Positions 34,201 to 44,635 of a DNA stretch of 64,000 nt are shown here, piece by piece. Position 1 is the first letter of the stretch; each line of letters begins with the position of its first letter. Source of the DNA: Annulohypoxylon bovei var. microspora (lineage: Eukaryota > Ascomycota > Sordariomycetes > Xylariales > Hypoxylaceae); NCBI GenBank assembly GCA_022836615.1, contig MU405271.1, positions 1 to 64,000 on the forward strand, written 5' to 3'. The notes below the pieces were generated by a model, which did no database searches, was not told the origin of the DNA, and was given only the letters and a program-made list of their open reading frames with translations. The position numbers and the translations under genes were made by a program.

Positions 34201-35036
34201 CGGGAGACCAGGAGAACTGTGCGCCAGGGATTGTAAAGGCCCTAGAACAAAGCGGCCAGTCAATTCCGCCACAGTTAGATGAAATGCGCAAAGCCTTCAG
34301 GGACAAGGTTAAGTCTGGCAAAGCCAAGGATCAGTCGGGCTTTGGTGGAAAGGGACTAGAGCGTCTTGACCAAGAGAGGGAGGCAGCTCGCTTGAGAGAA
34401 CGAAAGTCACATAGGACAGAGGGCGATGAAGAAGAGGACAAGAAGGAAGAGAAATCTGGCGAGGATAAGAAAGGTGACAAAGCCTTGTCGGCCATTCAGA
34501 CAGCTGCCTCGGGTATCATCTCTCGCGACTCTGCTCCTCCTCCTAAGGTCGATCTCGAACCGAAATTTACTATCCATAAAAGGGAAGATGCCCCGGCATC
34601 CTCAAGTGTTAACAATCCCTTGGATAAAGTTTCTTCCGCGATCAATGCGATCAATGCCCGTCTCGGTCGTGCTGGTCAGTTAAGACCAGGCCAACCAATC
34701 GACAACAAAGGCCCAGATGCCGGCGCATTTCATGCAACTCTTGAAATCAATGACTTCCCGCAAAAAGCGCGCTGGGCCGTCACCAACAGGACCAATGTCG
34801 CGAAAATTCTCGAGGCCACCGGGACGTCTATCACCAACAAAGGCACATTCTACCCAGCTGGAAAGGAGGCACCACCTGGTGCCGAGCCTAAGCTTTACGT
34901 ATTGGTGGAGGGCGATACCGAATTAATGGTCGCCAATGCTATGGCTGAGCTTACTCGCTTACTGAAGGAGGGTACTATAGCTGCGGCTGATGCGGACAAC
35001 AGGGCTCCTATTGGTGGTAGATACACAGTCACGTAA
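31278..35036 (+). CDS. prp5: Pre-mRNA splicing DEAD-box ATPase Prp5
   Basis: Four exons, 31278-31448, 31506-31844, 31899-32298 and 32353-35036, give 1197 aa. The introns are only 57, 54 and 54 nt and keep or nearly keep the frame, so the open frame partly reads through them; donors (GTAAGA, GTACGT, GTGAGT) and acceptors are good. The N-terminus is an Arg/Asp/Ser (RD/RS-like) region, followed by acidic stretches. The helicase core has the Q motif ([10 protein letters not shown]), motif I AKTGSGKT (about 609), PTRELA, DEAD (about 722), SAT, VAARGLD and HRAGRTGR. Prp5 remodels U2 snRNP and allows its stable pairing with the intron branch site. The length fits filamentous fungal Prp5. Confidence 0.95.
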
Positions 35037-35260
35037 GGGCGTAGGGCTTGTTTGTGGATTAACTGTAAATCGGCATCTTAGGTAGGCAAGGCAGGATCAA
35101 CTAATGTTCTCTCTATTTACAAAAGGATATAGGCGTTCGGTGGAAGTGAATAGCCGGGCAGAACGTATACAAACGAACCTGGACGAAGGAATACCCCTTT
35201 TAAAAGGGGCAGTAGACATGGTTAGCAATTGCTGAGAATTGAAATATCGTAAACCTCTCG
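35037..35260. other. Short intergenic between convergent genes
   Basis: 3' flanks of prp5 (+) and the small MGNICGKS protein (-). A poly-purine stretch and CCCCTTTTAAAAGGGG palindrome lie at about 35193-35208. Confidence 0.5.
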
Positions 35261-35719
35261 CTAATTATGAGACCGCGCTTGTGCTGCCTCGTCAGCGTCT
35301 CGTTGCCGTATCTCGCTATTGCTGATCTCCTTGAGCGTGTCGTTACGTGTCTGCTTCTTCTGCGCCGCCAACTGCGAGGCTAGCTTCCCCGTGTTCTTAG
35401 ACGTTGTTGCTTGTGCTCTTGCCTGTAGACGAGGGTTTAGAATGATCAATGTTCATGGGTGGAAGGGAAGAGAAAGAAGAGAAGGGGGAGGTAGAGACGG
35501 CATTACCTCTGCAGCTTCGGCTGCTCGTCTCCTAGCCTCGATCGCGTCGCTACTGGTATCCGGCGAGTTCGGTGAGCCTCCCGCTCCTCCCAGGGTCCGA
35601 GGCGGGCCAACGATCTTAGCGGGCACGGATGAACGTTCTGGTTGAGGCGGGGCGGAACCGAGCATGCGACCCGGCTGGGAAAAGTTGTCGCTGTCCGACT
35701 TGCCGCAGATGTTTCCCAT
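35261..35719 (-). CDS. Small probably N-myristoylated protein
   Basis: Two exons on the minus strand, 35719-35507 and 35422-35261, give 124 aa. The N-terminus MGNICGKS fits the N-myristoylation consensus (Gly2, small residue at position 6-7) and has Cys5 nearby for palmitoylation. This predicts anchoring to the plasma membrane or endomembranes. The rest is Pro/Ser/Gly-rich (KIVGPPRTLGG) and then a long charged helix rich in Ala, Glu and Gln that crosses the exon junction. No enzymatic domain. It resembles unnamed small membrane-associated proteins of ascomycetes; its partner is unknown. Confidence 0.75.
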
Positions 35720-37094
35720 CTTTGATGTAGTGGGTTACTATACAATCGGGCCGTCGTTTGGTGTGGATGCAGGTGCCGGGCTAGTAAGATCCTTAGGCGA
35801 GGTAAGGTTATTCTAACTTCATTTGAATCCGTTGCGCTGGATCGTTTAAGGTGTATGTGAGCGGGCAAGCGAGACCGGGGGTTGCGTTACTTTGTTTCGT
35901 CCGAATTAGTGGTATTGAGAAGGGCGGAACAGACGTCTTTTCCATGTGACGTACGCAGGGCTGTGGGCTGTGCTAATTGATGTTGAGGCTCAAGAGATCT
36001 CTACCATTAGGTAAGCTGATAGATTGGGTTGCGCATGCTCGAGCGTTCTTACCGAACGAAGCTTAGGACCCTGAAAACCTATGCGGGGCTAGAGGGGTAA
36101 CATGTACAAATACAGTACATATATACTTCGTACTAGGTATGTACGAGTACAGTACCTGTATTGATAAGTTTTTCATAGTACGACTACATAATTCACAGGG
36201 ATATGGCATTCGGAACCTAATATTTCCTTCCTTTTCACAAACGGCAAAAGACAAACGTTCTTTAGTATATTTTATTTAGTAATGAAATCTAATTGGGCGA
36301 GGTTTAATAGTGAGGCATAATTATATAATCAAAACTCTGTATGGTTAATTAATATTAGTTATCATACCCAGGTATGTAGGTAGGCGTACTTACAGTAGGT
36401 ACCTAAAGGTCTAGATGTATCACACTAACTTTTTATTTCTTTCGGAATCATACCTAGGTATGTAATGAGCAGGTACCTGATTATCCCCTCATCGTTCCAG
36501 TTTCGTATGCGCGCGTTGCATGTGCCCATAGCGGAAAATATCCACTTTAAGCGGGAACCTTGATGGCCATCTTGCACCTCGCCTGCTCGCAACAGTTACG
36601 CCTTGCTGACTATGAGGTCCGGGCTTGGGAAAGTCGAACCCCACTTTATTAATTCTAACAAATCCGCGCGAAATCATTGGTGAGTCTCAACGTCAGCGCC
36701 AAAGAAAAGCGCAACATCCGAATCCCACGCCCTGGTAGCATATGTTTAGGCACAATAACGACACCAGGGCATAAAGACAAAAACAAAAAAGACATAGGCC
36801 TAGGCCTGTTTGCGTTTTAGAAGGGGAAGGGACGAGGACGACGAAGAGTGGCAGGTTGATATATTCTCAGTTGGGTGCTATCATGGTGACTTTGAACTAA
36901 AAAAGTTACGAGAAAGTCACTTCCCTACATGAAAGTACTTAAGCAAGAGTGACCACCAAGGTCCATCAAGGTTCTCAACCTCAGAACTGAATTCCGCCAT
37001 TTTGCCCACACCACCCTCTCTCTACCTCTTAAATTTTTCCATTTAACAGACCCAGACGACAAGAGCCTCAATCTATACCTAAGTATTTGTTATT
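35720..37094. other. Intergenic: long upstream region of zinc-finger gene
   Basis: Divergent between the small myristoylated protein (-) and the zinc-finger regulator (+). The CCTAGG-family motif occurs at 36451-36460, with related GGTACCTA copies near 36400 and 36470. From about 36990 the sequence is C/T-rich, probably the transcript leader of the regulator. No gene supported. Confidence 0.6.
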
Positions 37095-37253
37095 ATGGTC
37101 AGAGTTGATCTATCCGACCCCAGAGCTTTCCAAAGCACTGGCCAATATACTGATTTGATACCGGCCCTCTCGAACTTCGTCCACCTCTCGAGCTGCGCCT
37201 TGTCTCGTCTCGTCGACAAATTACTAGCGGAATCCGGTAATCTGCCTCTTTAG
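37095..37253 (+). other. Upstream ORF before the zinc-finger regulator
   Basis: A complete frame of 52 codons plus TAG runs from ATG 37095 to 37253, ending 29 bases before the main ATG. A second, overlapping uORF starts at ATG 37261 and ends at 37326 in another frame. Both would be met by scanning ribosomes if transcription starts upstream. The first could also be part of an unrecognised 5' exon. Confidence 0.45.
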
Positions 37254-37282
37254 CCGGGTCATGCTTAAACGGAACACGCAGC

Positions 37283-39094
37283 ATGACTATCTACGGCAGG
37301 ATGGACGACTCTGTCGATCCCAATGACGCGAATTATGTCGGCATTCCCTCCCTCAGCTCTTCACCTTCAATGGAGAGACTCACCAGTTCTGTTGGTCCCA
37401 GTCATCACAATTTCGACGACAATTTCCCTTATTCATCGTCATCCTTTGACACTATAGAACCCTCATCTTTGGAGCTATTTCATACCTCTCATGACGATAC
37501 ATGCCTTGACAAGTGTTTAGGCACTTATCCCCCCCAAGCAATACATCGGAACACCTATGCGCCGCTTTTTTCTTCGAGATCACGGTTTCCCGTCCCGTCG
37601 TTCTCGTACCCTTATCATCTACCCGACAGCAATGCCTTTCAGTTCCCAGGACAGCCGTTTAACCCCTTATATTCGGACGCTTTCTCGAATATGGGTTTGA
37701 AATACAATCTAAATCACGATATTAGGCCGGGACACCACACTTCTAACAGCGAATCACTCATTGGCAACCATTTCAACGCCTCGGATCTAGGGGTTCAATC
37801 ACAGCGTCCAGTCCCTGACGATTGCGCATCTGTAAACTGCAGCAAGTATTCGTGTTCGAGCGAATGCTGTTCTACCCAGGTCTGTCAAGAGGAAGAATGC
37901 TCCGGCGACGGAACGCCCTGCGACGATCTGCATTGTTTCGACGGTGTTTCTCAGCCTCTTGATGACATGTGGGCTCTGAACCAAAGCTGGCATAATTCCC
38001 TACAACCAGAGATGACGTCGACTTTACACCAGTCTTGCAATCACACGAACACCGAACACGACGTTGCAATCACATTACGGGACTTGAGTGCGCCGGATGC
38101 TTCAAATGCCCAGCAGCAGCATGAGCATGAGTTCTCGCAGTTTGAACGTCGGCTTGTCGGTGCTGATCAGCCAACAGATATTTCGCGCTCTCTCTCCTTG
38201 CCCGTTCACACTCATCTGAGACTCTCTTCTACCCCTGATATAGATTCAGTACCGCCTCCCCTAGAAGAATCTATGATACAGGCGGGTAACGCAACCGAAC
38301 ATATATGCCAATGGGTTATTTCCCCTGGGGGGTCAGACACCCAAGGCAACATCTGCGGCCATGTTTGCAACGATCCTTATTCCCTCCACGAGCACTTATG
38401 TAACGAGCATATTGCTCCACTATCAAATAAGATGAAGTACCTTTGCCTTTGGAAGGGCTGTACACGCCGTGGCGATCAAGTATTCGCATCGCGTAACAAG
38501 CTACGGCGGCATCTAGCCACACACACCGCTTGTAAGTTAAATCAAACTGAATTCCGACAAGAAACAGACTGACAATAGAGAAGATAAGCCGCACAAATGT
38601 GAGATATGCGGGGAGGGTTTCTCAGCGCAGCAGGCCCTTGACCAGCACGTGAGGACGCATACGGGTGAGACACCGTACAAGTGCGACTATGAAGGCTGTG
38701 GCAAGGCTTTTAAGCAGAAGAGCGCCCTAAGTACGTCCTTGATCTTTAGGTGTGACTCTAAGCAACGAGCTAACCTGAGGCAGCAATGCACAAACGCACA
38801 CATACAGGCGAGAAGCCTCTGGAATGCGACATATGCGGCAAGCGGTTTTGCGAATCCTCCAATTTATCAAAACACAGGAAGACACACAACCCTGATTTCA
38901 AGTTCAAGTGTGACGAGCCAGGCTGTGGGAGCCAATTTATACGGATCGACCAGCTTCGAAGGCATCAGGCGAGACACGACAGGCCAAAGAGGAAACAGAA
39001 GGCCCGGACAGCGGCAGGGCCATCTCCCATCTCGCCTATATCGCCGGGTACGCCACAGGATTCTATCCTTCTGGATAACGAACAACAGACTTAA
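37283..39094 (+). CDS. C2H2 zinc-finger regulator, ZafA/Zap1-like
   Basis: Three exons, 37283-38531, 38584-38730 and 38784-39094, give 568 aa. The middle acceptor is chosen as GAAG before 38584 because nearer AGs create stops. After a Ser/Pro/Tyr-rich N-terminus there is a cysteine-dense patch (about 179-219, with [11 protein letters not shown] and GTPCDDLHC) likely to bind zinc. The C-terminal 230 residues carry an atypical finger (about 343-375), then five C2H2 fingers, including [35 protein letters not shown] and [10 protein letters not shown] with HTGE-type linkers. The Cys patch plus the ESSNLSKH finger resemble zinc-homeostasis activators ZafA (Aspergillus) and Zap1 (yeast), which turn on zinc transporters under zinc shortage. 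The role is inferred by resemblance. Confidence 0.75.
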
Positions 39095-40604
39095 CCAAAG
39101 CCTAGCAACCTTGGATATACTCCGAGGTTAATAAGCTGACAGTCCAAGTCCAAGTGTTAGGACCTTAAACCTATCTCTATAACTAAGAAATAGGCCTAAT
39201 GTCAACGAGGCACAATAGAGCAGCCTTGCAGGTATTAATATAGAAGTATCACAAACCCAGGAAACCCACTTGGCGGATACCAGGGCAGGAGATGCCATTC
39301 GAACCGAAAGACACGTCAAAATATCTAGCAAGAGCTGGCCAGTAGGGCATTTTCCTATTCTCATCCCGTTTTCGAATGCTACATCACGAGACGCTAGCGA
39401 AAGAATGCAAAGCAGAAGGGTGTTCGAATTGCCGGATTTCTAGCATAGGGAGCCCTTCATATTTTAGTTGGGAAACAAATGCCCATTAGGCCCATATAAG
39501 GCCTCTCTATCCTCTATCAGGGTAGAAGGTTAGAAAAGCTGCTTTAGGGCTTAACGAGTGAAGAAGTGGATAGCCCAAACAACAAGACCAACAACATGGG
39601 TTCCCTTTTTGGTCTTAAATGACGAAGAGAGTGGTGAAAGGCGTATTATTAGCGAGGGATTTTACAACGCAACTATCCCCTATATCGTTGAACGTTTTTA
39701 GAATAAAAACCTGAGGCGAGGGTCGGTATTATAGTGGGCAATTTTCTCAGCGAGGGCAGACAAAAGCGGTAGCGACCAATGAATCCATTGGATCTACATG
39801 AGATCTCAGCGTTATTAAAACAAGCTATTTATTCTAGTCATGTGTGGCTCGACGTATGAAGTAACCTTGTTGGCCCAAGGTGATATGGGACTTTCACTAC
39901 ACGGTAATTACATAATGTGTTATCAAAGAAACTTAGATATTTATATCTATTGGATTCGAATAGGTGACTGGGGAAAGTTGAGTTGCTAGTCCTGCTCAAC
40001 CATTTAAACCAAGTACCTACTGAGGAAACATGAACGAATAGGAGAGCGAGGTGTGAATTGAGGTTTGATGAAGTTGAGGGAAGTACTAAGAGTATGCAGT
40101 ATGTATTTCCTGCTTAACTGCGTAGCCTTCTAGGGGTATGTACCTATACTACGATATAAACAACACGAGAAACTTCCCATTAAACATTTTCGCTAGCAAG
40201 TCGACTTTCCCTAATGGAGGTGAATGACCCCATACAAATTCTGTCATTATTGCATACAGAGTTTGACGGTAGTAGGTACCTTAGGCCTAGATATTTAGAG
40301 AAATCGAACTGATCAAGTCTGACTTGGGTGGATAGTCATAATATCTGTTTCCAATTCAGCAAATCACATATAGCCAAGAAGCCGCAAGAAGTTGTTCAGC
40401 GCCCTAAGGCAAGTCTTTTTGCATTGGGCAGCGACATTGACTGCGTAGTGTGACCTCGTAAACACCTATGAACCGAAAAAGCCGTGTGATGCCATGCAAA
40501 TATCAGGAATCCTCTTTTATGGAAGACCACGACGCCCATCCACAACCAGGGTAAACGTCTGCGCTTGCGTGCGCGTCCCCTTTGCTACAACCAAACCGAC
40601 CCAT
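39095..40604. other. Intergenic between convergent genes
   Basis: 3' flanks of the zinc-finger gene (+) and rpl35 (-). The stretch shows no coding bias; open frames are short and unrecognisable. It contains GTAGGTACCTTAGGCCTAG near 40270 and an ordinary AT content. Confidence 0.55.
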
Positions 40605-41294
40605 TTAAGCCTATAGATACCCGTAACGTTAGTTCGATGTCCTCGATTATTCCTCCAGGCTCCAGACTCGTAGGGTTCAGCGTACCTTGACAGCGTATTT
40701 GCGCTGCGGGAAATGTGTGGCTCGCTTGCGCGTCTTCTCGAGGGTCTTGGACTTCTCCTCGGGCGATAGGCGTCGGCGGATGGCGCGGGTCTGCTTGGGT
40801 CGGAGGTCGAGGGGGAGGTACTTCTTGTTCTTGTAGAACAGGCGTAGCTGTGATCGTTGCTTAAGGTTGACAACGGTGAGGACACGGGCGATCGACTTTC
40901 GGAGGTCGTGGCTGTAGCAGAGAGTATGGTCAGCTTAGATCGTTCCATAAATGATGTTGTCTTCCACGTCGTGTGACTATCGAAAGGGTTTGGAGAGAAT
41001 CGTGAATCGCGATAGGTGGGGGATTGGTGTAGCTAATAGTTGCGACGAAACGTTGCGAACGTACATCTTGTTGAGCTTGCTGCCGGATGAAACGACCTTC
41101 TGGATGCGAAGTTGGCCCAACTCCGTCTTGAGCTCACCCAGTGTCTTCAGCAAGTCATCCTTGTTCTTGTTCCAGAGCGCTCCGGTCTTAACCTTGGCAG
41201 TCGACTACAAAAAGAAGAATCAGCGGGCTGCTTCGATCGATTTGACGTGTGCGCGTTGGGAATCGCATTGGAATGATCTATCTCGACTTACCAT
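40605..41294 (-). CDS. rpl35: 60S ribosomal protein L35 (uL29)
   Basis: Four exons on the minus strand, 41294-41292, 41204-41065, 40911-40686 and 40610-40605, give 124 aa. The first exon holds only the ATG and the last only the final Ala codon and TAA. The sequence has [62 protein letters not shown] and RKYAVKA, all diagnostic of eukaryotic L35, which sits at the peptide exit tunnel. Introns of 87, 153 and 75 nt are typical of fungal ribosomal protein genes. An unrelated open frame at 40517-40948 is a shadow. It is divergent from gos1. Confidence 0.95.
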
Positions 41295-41934
41295 CTTGAA
41301 GAATTGCTGGTGGTTGAGAGGAGTTGAGGTCGGGTGTCGGGTGAATGTTTTCTTGTTATCTTGAAATTTCCGCCTAGATTTTTGGTAGACAGCGAAAAGA
41401 ATTGAATTCCTTGCAGTAGGGTTGTGGGTTGAAAAGTTTGGTCAGGTGATTAATTGCTTTCCATTCCCGCTTTTCCTGCACTTAGACGAGAGGAAGTACC
41501 TGCCACAATACGGGAGTGGCTGTGCGGAAAGGATGGTTGCTGACATAATATTAAATCGGTCCTGATAGTGAGATATTCATTTATTGAGGGTACCAAGTTA
41601 GTACCTTACGTCGAACTTTACGTACCGAACGCCAAGTGTACGGAATTGGAAACATTGAATTTCATCTGCATCGTCATCATCAACCTGCCACTTCCTACCA
41701 CTTATACAACCGATATTTATTTCCAACTATCTGACGACCCATAAGAAGCTATTACACCGGTTTCTCGTTTTCGTTCGAGTGAATATTCCAGCAACTCTTC
41801 TGGTAATACGATCCGGTCACCCGCATCGAACGATAGGCATTGCGCAACCTCTACCACAACCGACTTTAGGGATGATTGTGACTTTGGAAGTCAGCATTTA
41901 TATCTGATTACTTCATTACATATTATACTTGACT
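41295..41934. other. Divergent promoter region
   Basis: Shared upstream sequence of rpl35 (-) and gos1 (+). No coding signal. The ACGTCGAACTTTACGTACCG part near 41607 is the only short symmetric motif noticed. Confidence 0.55.
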
Positions 41935-42764
41935 ATGGCGGCGCCGACAGGGAACCAAGGTTGGGCCCATTTGCGCCAGCAAGCTCGAAGCTTAGAGTCC
42001 CAGGTAACAAAGACAACCGTCATATGCGGCTGCGGCAGTATAAGGCTCTATGCTAACCTTTGAATTCGCAGACGGAGACGCTATTCCATACATACTCGCA
42101 GTTCGCTACCGTCTCTAATATCCCGGCGAAGCCGACTAAGGAAGAACGGGAAACAGAAGCTAAGTTAGAGGAGATACTCGATAAAGTATGATTTATCCTA
42201 CCCGAAAGATCCGTTGATCATGGAATCATGTCGGTTTTCTTGGCTAACTAATATTTAAAGAGAGATAATGTGGTCAGCCAGCTGGGGCGCCTCCTCGACT
42301 CAGAAGCGAGCCTTACATCCTCTGCTCTGAAGCAGAACAATCTGTCTCTCCTCCGCGAAAAGCTCGCCGAGCACCGACGAGATCTCGGGCGATTGCGGTC
42401 CGGCTTACAAGAAGCAAGGAATCGCGCAAATCTACTCTCAAACGTCCGAGATGACATCCAGACATACCGAGCGAACAACCCCGAAGCCGCTGAAGCCGAG
42501 TACATGCTGGACGAGCGGAACCGCATCGACAACAGCCATAACATGGTAGACAGTGTCCTTAGTCAGGCATACGCTACCAACGAGAATTTCATCGTGCAGC
42601 GAGAAACCCTAGCCAGCATCAACCGAAGAATCACCATGGCCGCGAGCCAAGTCCCCGGCCTAAACACTATAATCGGCAAGATTTCGGCACGAAAGCGACG
42701 AGATAGTATTATTATGGGCGGCTTCATCGCTTTCTGCTTCGTAATCTTTTGGTTTTTCTTGTAG
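41935..42764 (+). CDS. gos1: Golgi Qb-SNARE Gos1
   Basis: Three exons, 41935-42003, 42072-42185 and 42261-42764, give 228 aa. The N-terminus has WAHLRQQARSLESQ and the LFHTYSQF segment of the GOSR1/Gos1 Habc region. The SNARE motif (about residues 130-195) contains NMVDSVLSQAYATNENFIVQRETL and ends before a charged stretch (ISARKRRDS). One C-terminal membrane anchor (IIMGGFIAFCFVIFWFFL) closes the protein with no luminal tail. Gos1 acts in intra-Golgi and ER-Golgi vesicle fusion with Sed5, Ykt6 and Sft1. The length agrees with the family. Confidence 0.93.
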
Positions 42765-43091
42765 GCGACGGCAGCAAAGATCAACTTCCTCCTTGTGTTT
42801 TCGGCGGCATGAACAAAATACCTCGGCCTTTTGAGTTTGCATCATTGACCTGCAAGGCGTTCAGGTGTTTTTTAAGGGGTCCTAAAGTATGCTGTATAAT
42901 ATGAGAAGAGGATATGTTAAAGAATTGGCCGTGTGCGGTCGTTGGGAGTCAAGAATTGACATTACGATTGACACCATATATGGGGTTTAGGAAATGTTCT
43001 TAACGTCGACCCTTTTGCCCTCTTTTTAATCGCATCAGAGAGGAATGGGTATCGTTTTTCAAATTGTCGTATATAGTGATACATAGCTTGT
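42765..43091. other. Short intergenic between convergent genes
   Basis: 3' flanks of gos1 (+) and atp10 (-). Nothing recognisable. Confidence 0.5.
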
Positions 43092-44177
43092 TCAACTGCT
43101 CTTCAACTTTTTCTCTTCGCCTAAAAGTCGTTGGACACTCACAGCCAACCCGTCTCGTTCATGATTTTCGCTGGGACCGCTACCGACCCATCGTATCCTG
43201 CACTCGCTATCGAGGAGGTATACGTAGCCGACACTCTTATTCAGGAGGCCAATGCTTTCCCGAATCTCATCTGAGATTCCCTTTCGTACGACAAAATACC
43301 GATGCCAATTCGACTCACCAATCCGGCTCCTGATACCACCTATGAATAGCTTAATTAAAAGCGCCTTAAGCGAGTTCTCCTCGATGTTGATCCAGACCCT
43401 CTGGGTCACGTCTTGGTTTTGCCCTAGAATATGCTCGAGCGTGAGGTTGTGTTCCTTAGCTACGAACGTATTGGCCTGATTCTCGGCCCACACGCTGCTG
43501 AATACGCTGACGATAGAGATCTTGCCCTTCAAGGTGGGGGTCGAGTCGCGGGGTTCGCGGTCACTTTTTAAAAGCGTCTGGCCGTACACGTTTGGGAAGA
43601 ACAGGGATAAGTCCCCTTTGAACATGCGCGGCGGCGCGATGAAGGTCTTTCCCTTGTGAAATCTCAAGTTGCCCCAGTCGCGGAAATAGGGGCGCGCCAT
43701 CTTACTCTTCCTATCAGACGGTGGTACATTAGCTCTCTAGCTCCCTAGCCACCTACCAACGAGAGTGACCAATTAAGGGCGCGGTGCGTCATACAGTGCT
43801 TCCCGTCTCTCCAAGTGTTTCTCGTAATTGACAAAGTCGTCACGGCGCTGCCTCAATGTGCGGCTGTCTATGCCCGAATTCTCACCCGGTCGCGGCGGCA
43901 GCGGCATTCCTATCGGCCGGCTCAGAGGGCTCGGCGTAAATTCTTCGTGCCGTTTTCCATATCCTCTTGGCGCATCTTCTAACGGAGAAGGAGGGACGAT
44001 CTTGGGTGGTGCTGGTGAGCTTGGCGTCGTTTTCGTCTTTGCCGTCGACTGTTTATTGATTTTGGTTTTGGCGGCCTTTGCAGCAGCGCCTTGATCCGCT
44101 AGAAGTCGGTAGGAGGTGCTGAAAGCTCTCGATTGGCAGAGCAGGCATAAGAGCCTAGGTTTGAGGGTGAGGGACAT
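43092..44177 (-). CDS. atp10: Mitochondrial ATP synthase assembly factor Atp10
   Basis: Two exons on the minus strand, 44177-43795 and 43710-43092, give 333 aa. The junction joins a split Leu codon to restore RREALKSKMARPYFRDW. ATG 44177 opens a mitochondrial presequence (MSLTLKPRLL..., Arg-rich, with RAFSTSYR as a plausible cleavage region). A Lys/Thr/Pro linker follows. The conserved core has YFRDWGNLRFHKGKTF, FPNVYGQTL, VSVFSSVWAENQ and a C-terminal GYVYLLDSECRIRW. Atp10 is needed to assemble the F0 sector (subunit 6) at the inner membrane. The frame upstream of 44177 is open but has no ATG. It is divergent from the branched-chain E2 gene. Confidence 0.92.
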
Positions 44178-44635
44178 AATTCGGAAAGATAAAAAGCTAA
44201 TAATCCGTTCAATTAGAAAATATCGCCGTGATCGCTCAGTCACGAAAATTCGTGGCGGTTGGAGTTAAGAGGCTGAAATTAAGTACCTATAAAATTCTAG
44301 AATTATAAAAATTTATCACTTTATCGCTCATCAAGGTTCTCGGTAAGCTGCAGGAACGAACACTAATTCCAACGATACGGTCAGCCAATAGTAGTGGGGC
44401 TAATGAAGCAAGGCTCAAGCCGACGGCGCGGCAACAAGCGGCCCCGGATTCCGGATAGCGACGGTCCAATGTGGGGGATTGAGCATCACTGTAAGCGCGT
44501 TGTCATCTCTCCCTTCTTCTTTCTCCCATGACCTTTTTCTAACCTTCAAAATGTAATGACAATCATTCTACCTTTTGAATGCTTTTGAATGTCTGGTTCA
44601 TTTTTATTTATATAATATTATAATATATATATACC
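44178..44635. other. Divergent promoter region
   Basis: Shared by atp10 (-) and the branched-chain E2 gene (+), both encoding mitochondrial proteins. A TATA-like AT run (TATATAATATTATAATATATATATA) of more than 20 bases lies at about 44607-44633, directly before the E2 start codon. Confidence 0.6.

Noticed and set aside
36590..36680. tRNA-like B box (GGGTTCGACT on the minus strand)
   Set aside because: No matching A box and no acceptor or anticodon stem could be paired. The same holds for a similar motif near 59990.
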